Assembly (NCBI GenBank): GCA_040758375.1
Contig: JBFLWE010000002.1
Span: 53,840-117,839, forward strand
DNA: 64,000 nucleotides
Source of the DNA: CAMLIZ01 sp040758375
GTDB taxonomy: Bacteria > Pseudomonadota > Gammaproteobacteria > Burkholderiales > Burkholderiaceae_C
Reading direction: 5' to 3'
Positions 27,241-37,123 of the stretch are shown here, piece by piece (within the stretch, counting starts at the first letter, position 1; each line of letters begins with the position of its first letter). The position numbers and the translations under genes are program-made. The notes under the pieces were generated by a model that was given only the letters and a program-made list of their open reading frames with translations, was not told the DNA's origin and made no database searches.

Positions 27241-29118
27241 TCAGGCCTTGGCGCCTGGCTCCGCGGCCGGCTTCCACACCTGGCCGATGGCCACCGACTT
27301 GAGCTTCTTCTTGCGGCCGTACCACAGGTTGACCAGCGCGCGCGAGAACACCACCGCCGAGAACATCGAGGTGAGGATGCCCAGGCAGTGCACCACTGCG
27401 AAGCCCCGCACCGGGCCCGAACCGAAGATCAGCAGCGCCACCCCGGCAATCAGCGTGGTGACGTTGGAGTCGAGGATGGTCGACCAGGCGCGCTCATAGC
27501 CGGCGTTGATGGCCGTCTGCGGCGACGCGCCGTTGCGCAGCTCCTCGCGCACGCGCTCGTTGATCAGCACGTTGGCGTCGATCGCCATGCCCAGCGTCAG
27601 CGCGATGGCCGCTATGCCGGGCAGGCTGAGCGTGGCCTGCAGCATCGACAGCAGCGCCACCAGCAGCAGCAGGTTGAAGCCCAACGCCAGCGTGGAGAAC
27701 AAGCCGAACAGCAGGTAGTAGGCGCACATGAAGACCATGATCGCCACGAAGCCGTACACCACGCTGTTGAAGCCCTTGGTGATGTTCTCGGCACCCAGGC
27801 TGGGGCCGATGGTGCGCTCCTCGATGATCTCCATCGGCGCAGCCAGCGATCCGGCGCGCAGCAGCAGCGCCACGTCGTTGGCCTCCTGCGTGGTCATGCG
27901 GCCCGAGATCTGCACGCGGCCGCCGCCGATCTCGCTGCGAATGACCGGCGCGGTGACCACCTCGCCCTTGCCCTTCTCGAACAGCAGGATGGCCATGCGC
28001 TTGCCCACGTTTTCGCGCGTGAGGTCGCGGAAAATGCGCGCGCCCTTGGCGTCGAGCGTGAGGTGCACCGCCGGCTCCTGCGTCTGCGGGTCGAAACCCG
28101 GCTGCGCGTCGGTGAGGCTGTCACCCGTGAGCACGACCTGCTTCTTCACGATCAGCGGCTGGCCGCCGCGCTCGAAATAGCGCTCGGTGCCGAAGGGCAC
28201 GGGGCCGGTGCCCACGGCCGCCGCGGCGGCCTCGGCGCTGTCGTCCACCATGCGCAGCTCCAGCGTGGCGGTGCGGCCGATGATGTCCTTGGCCTTGGCC
28301 GTGTCCTGCACACCGGGCAGCTGCACCACGACGCGGTCGGCGCCTTGCTGCTGGATCACCGGCTCGGCGACACCCAACTCGTTGATGCGGTTGTGCAGCG
28401 TGGTGATGTTCTGCTTGAGCGCCGACTCCTGCACGCGGCGCGCGGCTTCGGGCTTCAGCGTGCCGGCGAGCTTGAAATCGCTGCCTTCGGGCGATTGCAC
28501 CCACTGCAGGTCGGGTAACTGCTCGTTCAGCACGGTCAGCGCCTGCTGCAAGACGGCCTGATCGCGGAAACGCAGCTCCACCGACTGCCCCTCGCGCGAG
28601 ATGCCGGCGTGGCGGATGTTCTTGTCGCGCAGCAAGGTGCGCACGTCACCGGCCAGCGCATCGGCGCGCTTGGTGAGCGCGGCCTTCATGTCCACCTGCA
28701 TCAGGAAATGCACCCCGCCGCGCAGGTCGAGGCCGCGTGCCATCGGCAGCGCGCGCAGCTGCGTCATCCAGGTGGGCGTGCGCGACATCAGGTTGAGCGC
28801 GACGATGTAGCTCGGGTCGTTGGGATCAGGATTGAGCGCCTGGTTCAGCGCGTCCTTGGCCTTGAGCTGCTGGTCGGTGTCGGCGAAGCGGGCCTTGACC
28901 GAGTTGCCCTCGAACTGCACGAAGTCGGGCTGTACGCCGGCCTTGCGCAGGATCTGCTCGACGCGCTCGGTGACACCGGGGTCGAGCTTGAGGGTGGCCT
29001 TGCCGCTGGACACCTGCACCGCCGGCGCCTCGCCGAAGAAGTTGGGTGTGGTGTACAGCAGGCCCAACAGCAACGCGACCGCCAGGATCGCGTACGTCCA
29101 CCAGGGATAGCGGTTCAT
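27241..29118 (-). CDS. secD: Protein translocase subunit SecD
   Basis: 625 residues. One N-terminal membrane anchor (about 7-27), a large periplasmic region with P1 base and head (30-430; LDLRGGVHFLMQVDM is the family D1 motif) and five C-terminal membrane helices including AIALTLGMAIDANVLINERVREELR. Starts 3 bases after yajC, second in the yajC-secD-secF operon. Confidence 0.96.
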   Translation of the reverse strand: MNRYPWWTYAILAVALLLGLLYTTPNFFGEAPAVQVSSGKATLKLDPGVTERVEQILRKAGVQPDFVQFEGNSVKARFADTDQQLKAKDALNQALNPDPNDPSYIVALNLMSRTPTWMTQLRALPMARGLDLRGGVHFLMQVDMKAALTKRADALAGDVRTLLRDKNIRHAGISREGQSVELRFRDQAVLQQALTVLNEQLPDLQWVQSPEGSDFKLAGTLKPEAARRVQESALKQNITTLHNRINELGVAEPVIQQQGADRVVVQLPGVQDTAKAKDIIGRTATLELRMVDDSAEAAAAAVGTGPVPFGTERYFERGGQPLIVKKQVVLTGDSLTDAQPGFDPQTQEPAVHLTLDAKGARIFRDLTRENVGKRMAILLFEKGKGEVVTAPVIRSEIGGGRVQISGRMTTQEANDVALLLRAGSLAAPMEIIEERTIGPSLGAENITKGFNSVVYGFVAIMVFMCAYYLLFGLFSTLALGFNLLLLVALLSMLQATLSLPGIAAIALTLGMAIDANVLINERVREELRNGASPQTAINAGYERAWSTILDSNVTTLIAGVALLIFGSGPVRGFAVVHCLGILTSMFSAVVFSRALVNLWYGRKKKLKSVAIGQVWKPAAEPGAKA

Positions 29119-29121
29119 GAC

Positions 29122-29445
29122 TTACTTGATGGTGCCCTTGGGCAGCACCTGCACGACCGCGCTGCGCTGCACCTGCAGCTCCACGCCGCTGGCCACCTCG
29201 AGGCCGATGTGGCTGTCGCCGAGCCGGCTCACCCGCCCCAGCACGCCACCGGCGGTGACCACTTCGTCGCCCTTGGCCAGGGCTTCGATCATGGCCTTGT
29301 GCTCCTTTTGCCGCTTCATCTGCGGCCGGATCATCACGAAGTACAGCACCACGAACATCAGCACCAGCGGCAGCATGCTCAGCAGGCTGGACTCGCCGCC
29401 TCCTGCGGCGGGGGCGGTTTGGGCGAAAGCTTCGGAAATGAACAC
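29122..29445 (-). CDS. yajC: Sec translocon accessory subunit YajC
   Basis: 107 residues, one membrane helix (LLSMLPLVLMFVVLYFVMIR) followed by the conserved RPQMKRQKEHKAMIEALAKGDEVVTAGG segment (given only as recognition). Associates with SecDF at the inner membrane. First gene of the yajC-secD-secF operon. tgt and queA, which often precede yajC, are not next to it here. Confidence 0.95.
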   Translation of the reverse strand: MFISEAFAQTAPAAGGGESSLLSMLPLVLMFVVLYFVMIRPQMKRQKEHKAMIEALAKGDEVVTAGGVLGRVSRLGDSHIGLEVASGVELQVQRSAVVQVLPKGTIK

Positions 29446-29597
29446 GTGCGGGGTCCTCTTCTACAAGTGCCTGCGGGCCCTACGCGGGCTGCAAGGCAAG
29501 CCCGGCCAATGCGGGCGAAGCCGAAAATTCTAAGCGCGGGGCAAGCCCTTCGAGGCCGGACCTCCCGACGCGCATGGAACGCGCATGGACGCTCACA

Positions 29598-29640
29598 AAG
29601 AAAAAACCCGCTGATCGCTTCATGTGCGGCCAGCGGGTTC
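29598..29640 (-). terminator. Intrinsic terminator after tRNA-fMet
   Basis: AACCCGCTG ... CAGCGGGTT, a 9-bp stem with a 17-base loop, followed by TTTTTTCTTT on the minus strand. It ends the tRNA transcript 12 bases downstream of the CCA. Confidence 0.8.
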
Positions 29641-29649
29641 CTTGGTGTT

Positions 29650-29726
<77 letters not shown>

Positions 29727-29794
29727 TCAGGGAAACGTGGACTATAGCAAAAGTTTCGACGGCTTGCCAAGAGCCGGGCGCCGCACGACGCAGC

Positions 29795-31663
29795 TCATGG
29801 GAGCCCGGCGGCGGCCAGCGTGCGCGCAAAGCGCTCGGCGTTCTGGAATCCGATCACGCGCAGGTGACGAAGTTCCCGGCCCTGCGCATCGAAGAAGATG
29901 ATGCCCGGCGGCCCGAACAGCTTGAAGCGACGCAGCAGCTCGCGGTCTTCGGCAGTGTTGCGGGTGACGTCGGCCTTGAGCAGCAGCACGCCCGCGAGGC
30001 GGCGTTGCACCTCGGCGTCGGTGTAGGTGAAGCGCTCCATCTCCTTGCAGGAGACGCACCAGTCGGCATAGAAGTCCAGCATCACCGGCCGGCCGGCGGC
30101 ACGCACCACGGCGTCGAGTTCGCTCACGCTGCGCACCGGCTGGAATTGCACCGGAGACACCGGCGCCCCGCGGTCGGCCGCAAAATGCGCCAGCGGCTGC
30201 AGGGGATCGCTGCCGCCGCTGGCCGCGCCGATGAACTCCATCAGCGCGAACGCCGCCATCATCAGGCCCGCCATGCGGCGCAACGCCACCTTGATCGTGA
30301 AGCGGCCGTGATGTCGCGCCAGCGGCCGCAGCAGCGCGGCGCCCAGCGCGAGCAGCGTGCCCCAGGCCGCCAGCGTCAACGCCACCGGCAGCACCGGCTG
30401 CACCATCCACACTGCCACGGCCAGCAGCAGCAGGCCGAAGAACTGCTTCACGCCTTCCATCCAAGGGCCGGCCTTGGGCAGCAGCGCGCCGGCGGAGGCG
30501 CCCACCAGCAGCAAGGGCACGCTCATGCCGGCAGCCAGCGCGAACAGCGCCGTTCCGCCGAGCATGACGTCGCGCGTCTGGCTCAGGTACACCAGCGCAC
30601 CGGCCAAGGGCGCGGCGACACAAGGGCTGACGATCAGCGCCGACAGCCCACCCATCATGAAGACCCCGGCCAACCGTCCGCCTTGCAGCCGGTGCGATGC
30701 GTGGGCCAGCCGCCCGGTCAGCGCGGCCGGCATGCGCAGCTCGTACACGCCGAACATCGACAGCGACAGCAGCACCAGCAGCAGCGCGAAGCCACCCAGG
30801 ACCAGCGGGGTCTGCAGCGCGGCGGCCAGGCCCTCGCCGGCAAGCCCGGCGGCGATGCCGAACACGGTGTACACCAGCGCCATGCCCAGCGAATAGCTGC
30901 CGGCCAGCAGCAGCGCACGCCAGCGGCGCATGGCGCTGCAATCAGCCCCGGCGATGATGGACGACAGGATGGGCAGCATCGGCAGCACGCAGGGCGTCAG
31001 CGACAGCAGCAGGCCTGCACCGAAGAACACCGCCACCACGGTCCAGAAACCGCCGCTGCGCAGCGCGCTGTCGAGTGCGCCGTCTTCGGAATCGGGTGCT
31101 GGCGCGGGCAGGGGCGCGGCGGCGGTGGCCTGGGCAGCGTCCTCGGTGGAGAGGGCCGCGCCCGGATTGGCCGCCGCCTCGCCGGTGGCCAGCAGACGCA
31201 CGCCGCCGTCGCCGCCGAAGCCGGTAAGCCGCACCTCGGCCACGCTGGGCATGGGCGGATAGCACAGTCCGGCATCGGCGCAGCCCTGGCCGACGGCGGT
31301 GAGGCGGAAGCTGGCGCCGGCCTGCTGCACCGGCACCTGGATGCGCACCTCGTCGCGGTAGGTCTCGACGTTCTTCTGGAAGTTCTCGTCGTATTTCACC
31401 TTGCCGGGCGGCAGCACCGGCGCACCCAGCGTGGCGCCCTCGGCGCTGAACTTGAACTGCTCCCGGTACATGTAGTAGTCGGGCGCGATGCGGAAGCTCA
31501 CCTCCACGCTGCGCTCATCGGCCGCCCGCACGGCGATGCGGAAGGCCTTCTCCGGCTCGAGAAACTCATCGGCCAGCGCCGGCCGCCAAGCGGCCAGCAG
31601 CGCCAGCACGCCCAGCGCGCACCACGCGCGCAGCCCCATCCAACTGCGAACCATGCCGTTCAT
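29795..31663 (-). CDS. dsbD: Thiol:disulfide interchange protein DsbD
   Basis: 622 residues; carries electrons from cytoplasmic thioredoxin across the inner membrane to periplasmic DsbC/DsbG and apocytochromes. A signal peptide (ends near 31) is followed by an N-terminal periplasmic domain with Cys128 and Cys134 (CADAGLC). Next come eight membrane helices with the redox cysteines in LTPCVLP and VSPCVAAPL, then a C-terminal thioredoxin domain with DWCVSCKEME. All six cysteines are present. Starts at 31663 or the ATG three codons on; the frame open to 32422 is a shadow. Confidence 0.95.
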   Translation of the reverse strand: MNGMVRSWMGLRAWCALGVLALLAAWRPALADEFLEPEKAFRIAVRAADERSVEVSFRIAPDYYMYREQFKFSAEGATLGAPVLPPGKVKYDENFQKNVETYRDEVRIQVPVQQAGASFRLTAVGQGCADAGLCYPPMPSVAEVRLTGFGGDGGVRLLATGEAAANPGAALSTEDAAQATAAAPLPAPAPDSEDGALDSALRSGGFWTVVAVFFGAGLLLSLTPCVLPMLPILSSIIAGADCSAMRRWRALLLAGSYSLGMALVYTVFGIAAGLAGEGLAAALQTPLVLGGFALLLVLLSLSMFGVYELRMPAALTGRLAHASHRLQGGRLAGVFMMGGLSALIVSPCVAAPLAGALVYLSQTRDVMLGGTALFALAAGMSVPLLLVGASAGALLPKAGPWMEGVKQFFGLLLLAVAVWMVQPVLPVALTLAAWGTLLALGAALLRPLARHHGRFTIKVALRRMAGLMMAAFALMEFIGAASGGSDPLQPLAHFAADRGAPVSPVQFQPVRSVSELDAVVRAAGRPVMLDFYADWCVSCKEMERFTYTDAEVQRRLAGVLLLKADVTRNTAEDRELLRRFKLFGPPGIIFFDAQGRELRHLRVIGFQNAERFARTLAAAGLP

Positions 31664-31701
31664 GCCATCCAGACAAGCAAATCCATTGGAGGTTCCCACT
31701 T

Positions 31702-32496
31702 TCAGCGGAAAAACCTGCGCCGTGTCAACACCAGCGCAAGCCAGTACCCGATTGCAGCATAGGCGACCAACACCATGAGCGGGCGTGCCCATTGCACGGG
31801 GTCGGGCGGCCATTGTCCGATGACCAGCGGGCGCACCAGCTCCACCGCCGCCGACAGCGGCAGCCAGGCGGCCAGCGCCTGCAGCCAGGCGGGCAACTGC
31901 TCGACCGGGAAGTACACGCCCGACAGAAAGCCCATCGGCGTGAGCACCAGCGTGAAGTAATACGTGAAGAAGTCGTAGCCCTGGGCCAGCGCGTTGAACA
32001 CCAGCGCGATCGCCGAGAAGGCAAGCCCCACGATGAACAGCAGCGGCAGCGCGACCAGCAGCGTCGGTTCCCGGCTGATGCCCAGCACCACCAGCACCAG
32101 CGCGATCGCCGCCGCGCTGAACAAGGCCTTCAGCCCGGCCCACAACATCTCGGCGAAGACGATGTCGTCCAGCGTGAGCGGCGCATTGAGGATGCCCTCC
32201 CAGGTCTTTTGCACGTGCATGCGCGAGAAGGCCGAGTACATGGCTTCGAACGACGCCGCGTTCATCGTGCTCATGCAGATGCTGCCCGAGGCCAGGAACA
32301 CGATGTACGGCAGCTCGCCGACCTTGCCCACCAGGGCGCCCAGCCCGTAGCCGAAGGCCACCAGCACGATCAGGGGCTCGGCGATGTTGCCCAGCACACT
32401 GGCCAGCGCCAGCTTGCGCCACACCAGCAGGTTGCGCAGCACCACCGGCCAGAAGCCGCGCGTGAGCTGCGGCGCTTGGTAGATCGAAAGGGTCAT
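31702..32496 (-). CDS. ABC-2 type permease, NodJ family
   Basis: 264 residues with six hydrophobic helices. The NodJ-like traits are the opening RGFWPVVLRNLLVWRKLALAS, MNAASFEAMYSAFSRMHVQKTWEGILNAP and the re-entrant GFLSGVYFPVEQLPAWLQ region. It forms an exporter with the adjacent ATPase. NodIJ export lipo-chitin oligosaccharides in rhizobia; in non-symbiotic Burkholderiales the substrate of this family is unknown. Stops 38 bases before dsbD. Confidence 0.85.
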   Translation of the reverse strand: MTLSIYQAPQLTRGFWPVVLRNLLVWRKLALASVLGNIAEPLIVLVAFGYGLGALVGKVGELPYIVFLASGSICMSTMNAASFEAMYSAFSRMHVQKTWEGILNAPLTLDDIVFAEMLWAGLKALFSAAAIALVLVVLGISREPTLLVALPLLFIVGLAFSAIALVFNALAQGYDFFTYYFTLVLTPMGFLSGVYFPVEQLPAWLQALAAWLPLSAAVELVRPLVIGQWPPDPVQWARPLMVLVAYAAIGYWLALVLTRRRFFR

Positions 32497-32515
32497 GGCG
32501 GGTCGCGCTCCGGGG

Positions 32516-33436
<921 letters not shown>

Positions 33437-33647
33437 GGCCGGCGAGTGTGCCAAAGCCGGAGGGTGTGGCAGGGACCTGACGGCGCTGGACGCACGCCCC
33501 TAAGTCCTCGCTTACTCCATGCCCATGGGCGTGTTGCGCGGTGTCAAGCATCGCAAACCATCCCCCTTGTTTTTGGTGTTTCGCGCGGCTTCTCCGGGTT
33601 CACCCCAGTTGGGCAGCCGGTGCGGGCGGGGCTATCTTTCCGCGGCG

Positions 33648-33675
33648 AAAAAGCGAACGGGCGTTCGCTTTTTTT
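33648..33675. promoter_or_regulatory. A-tract/T-tract palindrome (candidate TetR-type operator), copy 2
   Basis: A5-G, CGAACG, GG, CGTTCG, C, T7: the same dyad as at 172-196, with identical half-sites, spacer length and flanking tracts. It lies 47 bases before the AraC-family start at 33722 and about 210 bases before the divergent NodI-type gene. Only the AraC gene is at the spacing seen for copy 1. Confidence 0.5.
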
Positions 33676-33721
33676 CTCCGCGCGTCGCGCGGGGGCCAGC
33701 GGGAACGAGGGAAAAGCCACC

Positions 33722-34717
33722 ATGAAGCCCATGCTGATGTCGGATGTCGGTTGGTGCAAGGCGATGAAGGATGTCTTCACGCAGCACGGCCTGGATGCGG
33801 ACGCGTTGTTCGCCGAGGCCGGGCTGGAGGTGGGCGACGTCGACGTCGATCTGGGCCAGTTGACCGACGCCTTCAGCCGCACCTGGGCGCTGGCTGTCAG
33901 CAAGACGGGCAACCCCGCCATCGGCCTGACCAAGCCCACGCATCCGCTGGCGTCGCTGGGGGTGCTGTCGCATGTGGTGCTGGCGGCCTCGGACGTGCGC
34001 AGCGCGCTGCAAAGCCTGGCGCGCTTCACCCACCTGGCTTCGCCCACTGCGGCGGTGGAGATGCGGGTCGTCGGTGAACGCTGCCAGATCGGTCTGCAGA
34101 TCATGCCGGGCCGGCTGCCGGTGGCACCGCAACGCTTCGACTACCTGGGCATCACCTGCTTGCGCGGCATTCACTGGGTGACCGGACGCGAGGTGCGTCC
34201 GCTGGTGTTCCACCACCCCGGCGCCGAGCCCGCGCGGCCGGAGCTGTGGCGCGAAGCCTTCGGCTGCCCGGTGGTGTTCAACGCGCCCGAGTGCATGCTG
34301 GAGCTGCCGGCGCACGAGCTGTCGCAGCCCATCCCCACCGCCGACCCCACGGTGTCCGACCTGTGCGAGCGCATCGCGGCGCAGATCGCCGAAGCGCAAG
34401 GCGGCAGCGTGAGCGTGCGCGTGCGCCAGGTGTTGATGAAGCACTTGTCCAAGGGCGACCCGCGACGCGAGACCGTCGCGGCCACGCTGTGCATGAGCGA
34501 GCGCACCTTGCAGCGCCGGCTCACCGAAGAAGGCACCAGCTTCGCCGAGTTGGTGGACGAAGTGCGGCGCGAGGCGGCCGAGCGCTACTTCCGCCACGGC
34601 GACTTCAGCCCCACGGAGATCACCTTCGCGCTCGGCTTTTCCGACCCGAGCAACTTCTATCGCGCCTGCAAGCGCTGGTTCGGGCGCTCACCGAGTACGA
34701 TGCGCTGCTCGGGCTGA
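33722..34717 (+). CDS. AraC-family transcriptional regulator (Arabinose_bd type), paralogue 1
   Basis: 331 residues. The N-terminal effector domain (about 15-200, 'AraC-type arabinose-binding' family, seen in regulators such as OruR/ArgR-like proteins of lipid and amino-acid catabolism) is followed by a C-terminal AraC double helix-turn-helix (about 225-325; MSERTLQRRLTEEGTSFAEL and FALGFSDPSNFYRACKRWFG). Start ATG at 33722 with GAGGGAA upstream. Its HTH is closely related to that of the gene at 47150-48160, and the two bracket the operon at 35.6-47.1 kb, making both likely regulators of it. Confidence 0.9.
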   Translation: MKPMLMSDVGWCKAMKDVFTQHGLDADALFAEAGLEVGDVDVDLGQLTDAFSRTWALAVSKTGNPAIGLTKPTHPLASLGVLSHVVLAASDVRSALQSLARFTHLASPTAAVEMRVVGERCQIGLQIMPGRLPVAPQRFDYLGITCLRGIHWVTGREVRPLVFHHPGAEPARPELWREAFGCPVVFNAPECMLELPAHELSQPIPTADPTVSDLCERIAAQIAEAQGGSVSVRVRQVLMKHLSKGDPRRETVAATLCMSERTLQRRLTEEGTSFAELVDEVRREAAERYFRHGDFSPTEITFALGFSDPSNFYRACKRWFGRSPSTMRCSG

Positions 34718-34743
34718 ATCTGCAGCCCGCCGCGCACACCACC

Positions 34744-35223
34744 ATGCCGCAAGACGACGCGCCGACCATCACGACCGCCGAGGACTTCGAGCGCCTGCTC
34801 GCGGACCCGGCCACCACGCGCGCACAGCTCGTGAGCGTGAAGGGCAGCGCCCAGCTGTGGTGGCAGGTGCTGGCGCGCTGCCCCGAAGCGGCGGCCTGGG
34901 TGGCCGCCAACCGCCACCTGCCGCTGGAGATTGCGGAGCACCTGGCGCTGCATCCCAGCCTGCCGGTGCGCGCCGCACTGGCCAGCGGCGGCTGCGTGCC
35001 CGAGCAGTTGATGCAGCGGCTGGCGCACGACAAGAGCGAGTTCATCCGCCTGCGCGTCGTGTGCAACGCCAACGCCTCGCGCGAGGTGCTGATGGCGCTC
35101 GCCGCCGACCCCTGCCAGCTCGTCTCGGCCCATGCGCAGGCGCGCCTGGTGCACGACATCAGCGGCGTCGCACTGCCCGCGTCCTACCTGGACGACGTGT
35201 CGGTGCTCGACCTCTTGCACTAA
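34744..35223 (+). CDS. Small HEAT/LRV-like repeat protein
   Basis: 159 residues starting MPQDDAPTITTAEDFERLLA, 26 bases after the AraC gene on the same strand. Helical repeats of about 24 residues (EIAEHLALHPSLPVRAALAS, EQLMQRLAHDKSEFIRLRVV, EVLMALAADPCQLVSAHAQA) carry the L-A-x-H-x-S/P-x-x-V-R-A pattern of leucine-rich variant/HEAT repeats, such as those seen in DUF2336-like proteins. No signal peptide. Function unknown; could interact with the regulator or be unrelated. Confidence 0.65.
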   Translation: MPQDDAPTITTAEDFERLLADPATTRAQLVSVKGSAQLWWQVLARCPEAAAWVAANRHLPLEIAEHLALHPSLPVRAALASGGCVPEQLMQRLAHDKSEFIRLRVVCNANASREVLMALAADPCQLVSAHAQARLVHDISGVALPASYLDDVSVLDLLH

Positions 35224-35239
35224 ACCCCGACAGAGCCCA

Positions 35240-35407
35240 GCGAACACCGCGGATCCGGCTACGCCGGTCCGCCGGTGTTGCCCCCTTGAGCAACTGTCGC
35301 CCGGCCGCTCCGAAGACAGTTGCTCGCCCCCTCGGGGGGCGGACGCGGTACTCCGCGGCCGGGGGCCGACATACAACGGTGAAGCGCCGAAGGCGCTCGA
35401 GGGGTGG
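35240..35407. repeat. Repeat R1 interrupted by repeat R2 (nested mosaic)
   Basis: The ends match the repeat at 10470-10549. The first R1 hairpin (ACACCGCGGATCCGGC...) ends in GTTGCCCCCTTGAG near 35290, and the second (GAAGCGCCGAAGGCGCTCGA) with GGGGTGG resumes near 35381. Between them lies about 90 bases with an 11-bp perfect stem (35288-35298 with 35315-35325, 16-base loop), then CCCCCTCGGGGGG and a GC-rich tail. The inserted part has the same architecture as the repeat at 63731-63829. Confidence 0.65.
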
Positions 35408-35654
35408 GCATAGGTACTCGCCCTTCCCTCGGCTGCAGGGCTTGGGAAGCCATGAGCTTGGCACGCGCGGTCAGTGCGCCGCGTGATGCAGCTGACGATC
35501 ATCGCCTCGCGCCGCTGACGAGGGCTTCGCCGGCAACGCCCGAGGCTACCGCCGAAGCGTCGCCCACCACACAGAGCACAACTCGCGAGGGCCGAGGCCA
35601 CCACGCAGCGCGCCAGTGCTATCCATTCAATTCAACAACTTTTCGGAGATCAGC
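35408..35654 (+). other. Leader/promoter region of the 35.6-47.1 kb operon
   Basis: Non-coding by appearance. The last 45 bases turn AT-richer (CCATTCAATTCAACAACTTTT) and end in CGGAGATCAGC before the ATG at 35655. TGCTAT at 35611-35616 could be a -10 box, but no -35 is recognisable, as expected for a promoter that needs an activator. The A-tract palindrome is not present here. Confidence 0.4.
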
Positions 35655-36188
35655 ATGAAACTCTTCAAGCTCTGCGCTGTCGCTGCGGCGCTGTGCGGCA
35701 TGGCCCTGTCGGCTTCCGCCATGACCTCGATCCAGGACGAAGAACTGAGCCAGATCAGCGGCCAGGACGGCGTGTCCATCGGCGGCGACCTGAACATCAA
35801 CATCGGTTCGTTCACCTACACCGACACCGATGCCGACGGCGGCTCCGTGTCGTTCGAGAACATCGGCATCACCGGCATGTTCGTGATGACGGTGGACGTG
35901 CTGAACCACACCGCCTTCGCCAACACCGTGGCCGCCTCGATGGTGGGCCATGGCCTGACCGCCGCCGAAGCGCAGACCAACCTGCAGAACCTGGTGGTCA
36001 ACGGCGTGTACGACAACGTCAGCGACGTGGTGCAGTTCGCGTTCCCCAACGCGCAGCAAGACGCCCGCCTGACCCCGAGCATCACCGTGGATGCCATCCG
36101 CATGGGCAACAGCACCGCCTCGTTCGGCAGCTTCGCGATGAACAACATGAACCTGCAGGGCACCAAGGTCTGGATGTGGGCTCACTGA
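35655..36188 (+). CDS. Secreted FilA-like protein 1 (DUF6160-like), operon start
   Basis: 177 residues. A Sec signal peptide (MKLFKLCAVAAALCGMALSASA) is followed within 10 residues by DEELSQISGQDGVSIGG. The rest is a Ser/Thr/Asn-rich beta-type sequence, INIGSFTYTDTDADGGSV onward, low in charge and cysteine-free after the signal. The opening matches, from memory, the DUF6160/FilA group ('S-D-E-E-L-s-x-V-x-G-Q-D-G'). L-x-x-I-x-G-Q resembles the recognition part of bacteriocin leaders cut by C39 peptidases, and one such peptidase is encoded at 38460. Good GGAG site 7 bases upstream. Likely abundant: two strong hairpins follow. Confidence 0.75.
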   Translation: MKLFKLCAVAAALCGMALSASAMTSIQDEELSQISGQDGVSIGGDLNINIGSFTYTDTDADGGSVSFENIGITGMFVMTVDVLNHTAFANTVAASMVGHGLTAAEAQTNLQNLVVNGVYDNVSDVVQFAFPNAQQDARLTPSITVDAIRMGNSTASFGSFAMNNMNLQGTKVWMWAH

Positions 36189-36194
36189 TCGGCG

Positions 36195-36235
36195 CATGAC
36201 GGTGGCGCGAGCACTGCGCTCGCGCCGCCGTCATG
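36195..36235 (+). terminator. 18-bp stem hairpin after FilA-like gene 1
   Basis: CATGACGGTGGCGCGAGC pairs with GCTCGCGCCGCCGTCATG, one wobble, 5-base loop, beginning 7 bases after the stop. It has no U-tract, so it is more likely an mRNA 3'-end stabiliser or processing site working with the terminator-like hairpin that follows. Confidence 0.6.
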
Positions 36236-36242
36236 AACGATC

Positions 36243-36280
36243 GGGCCCCGTGACGGCTGCTCGCCACGGGGCCCTTGTTG
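36243..36280 (+). terminator. Leaky intrinsic terminator between operon genes 1 and 2
   Basis: GGGCCCCGTG ... CACGGGGCCC, a perfect 10-bp stem with a 12-base loop, followed by TTGTTGT. The imperfect U-tract suggests partial read-through into the gene at 36319, giving gene 1 higher expression than the rest. Confidence 0.65.
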
Positions 36281-36318
36281 TCCTCGCGCCCCTCGCTGCG
36301 CCTTTCGCTCCGCCCACC

Positions 36319-37119
36319 ATGTCCACGCGCCCGATCCGCCGACTGTTCACCTGCGCCGCCGCGCTGCTGGCGCTGTGCGCCGGCCTGCCCGCACACGCCC
36401 AGGGCACGCCGATGGCCGACGAGGCCTTGTCCGAGGTGTGGGGCCAGGCCCTGCTCACGTTGACCAACACCAGCGCCAACGGACTCGACTTCTCGCGCAT
36501 CACGCTGGGCGCCGACGTGCAGCTCAACGCCAACTTCACCAACGTGCGGCTCGGTGAGTACAGCTACAGCACGCGCAACGGCACCGGCGCCGACATCGAC
36601 ATCGGCCTGCTGCGCTTTGGCCGCAGCGACGGCACCGACGCGCAGCGCGTCGTGAACATCACCGACCCCTACTTCGAATTCGTCTATCGCAACGTGGGCG
36701 ACAGCGCGACGCGCGAGGTAATCGGCATGCGCCTGGGCTTCGGCGGCATCCGCGGCGACATCGGCGTGCAGCTCAACAGCGTGAGCGGCTCGCTGCTGAT
36801 CGACGCGGGCGCGCACGGCGTCATCGACTCGCGCAACGACCCGCTGGGCGGCAAGCGCTGGGACGGCAGCACCTGCGGCACGGCCGCCTGCCCGCTCACG
36901 CTGGCCCAGCTGAACATGCTCACCGCCGGCGACGCCAACGGCCCCAGCCGCGACTTCTTCATCTCGGTGCTGAAGCAGGCGGTGGACTTCCCGGCCGTCA
37001 ACGGCGTGCCCTCCGACAAGGCGCTCGAAGGCTTCTGGCTCAACTGGCGCGACCGTCTGCTGGGCACGCGCGTCAACCAGACGCCGCCTCCCAACGCCCC
37101 CAGGCCACCAGGAGGCTAG
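36319..37119 (+). CDS. Secreted FilA-like protein 2 (divergent member)
   Basis: 266 residues. The signal peptide is MSTRPIRRLFTCAAALLALC... ending AHA-Q. The mature N-terminus MADEALSEVWGQALLTL keeps the L-x-x-V-x-G-Q pattern but lacks the D-G that follows in the other three. The body has beta strands in pairs (NANFTNVRLGEYSY, IDIGLLRFGRSD), a Cys pair (DGSTCGTAACPLTL) and a Pro-rich C-terminus. Start at 36319 is chosen for the signal peptide; the open frame from 36196 runs through the hairpins. Function unknown; shares an operon with three relatives. Confidence 0.72.
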   Translation: MSTRPIRRLFTCAAALLALCAGLPAHAQGTPMADEALSEVWGQALLTLTNTSANGLDFSRITLGADVQLNANFTNVRLGEYSYSTRNGTGADIDIGLLRFGRSDGTDAQRVVNITDPYFEFVYRNVGDSATREVIGMRLGFGGIRGDIGVQLNSVSGSLLIDAGAHGVIDSRNDPLGGKRWDGSTCGTAACPLTLAQLNMLTAGDANGPSRDFFISVLKQAVDFPAVNGVPSDKALEGFWLNWRDRLLGTRVNQTPPPNAPRPPGG

Positions 37120-37123
37120 CCCC

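Noticed and set aside
29795..32422. 875-codon frame joining the permease region to dsbD
   Set aside because: DsbD needs a signal peptide, which begins at 31663; the upstream part is the permease gene read in a wrong frame.
35408..35654. Small open frame (84 codons) upstream of the operon and a sigma54-like TTGGCAC match near 35459
   Set aside because: The frame has no ribosome-binding site and low-complexity translation; the sigma54 match lacks the -12 GC element at the right spacing.
36196..36318. N-terminal extension of FilA-like protein 2
   Set aside because: The extension is encoded by the two hairpins and would hide the signal peptide starting at 36319.
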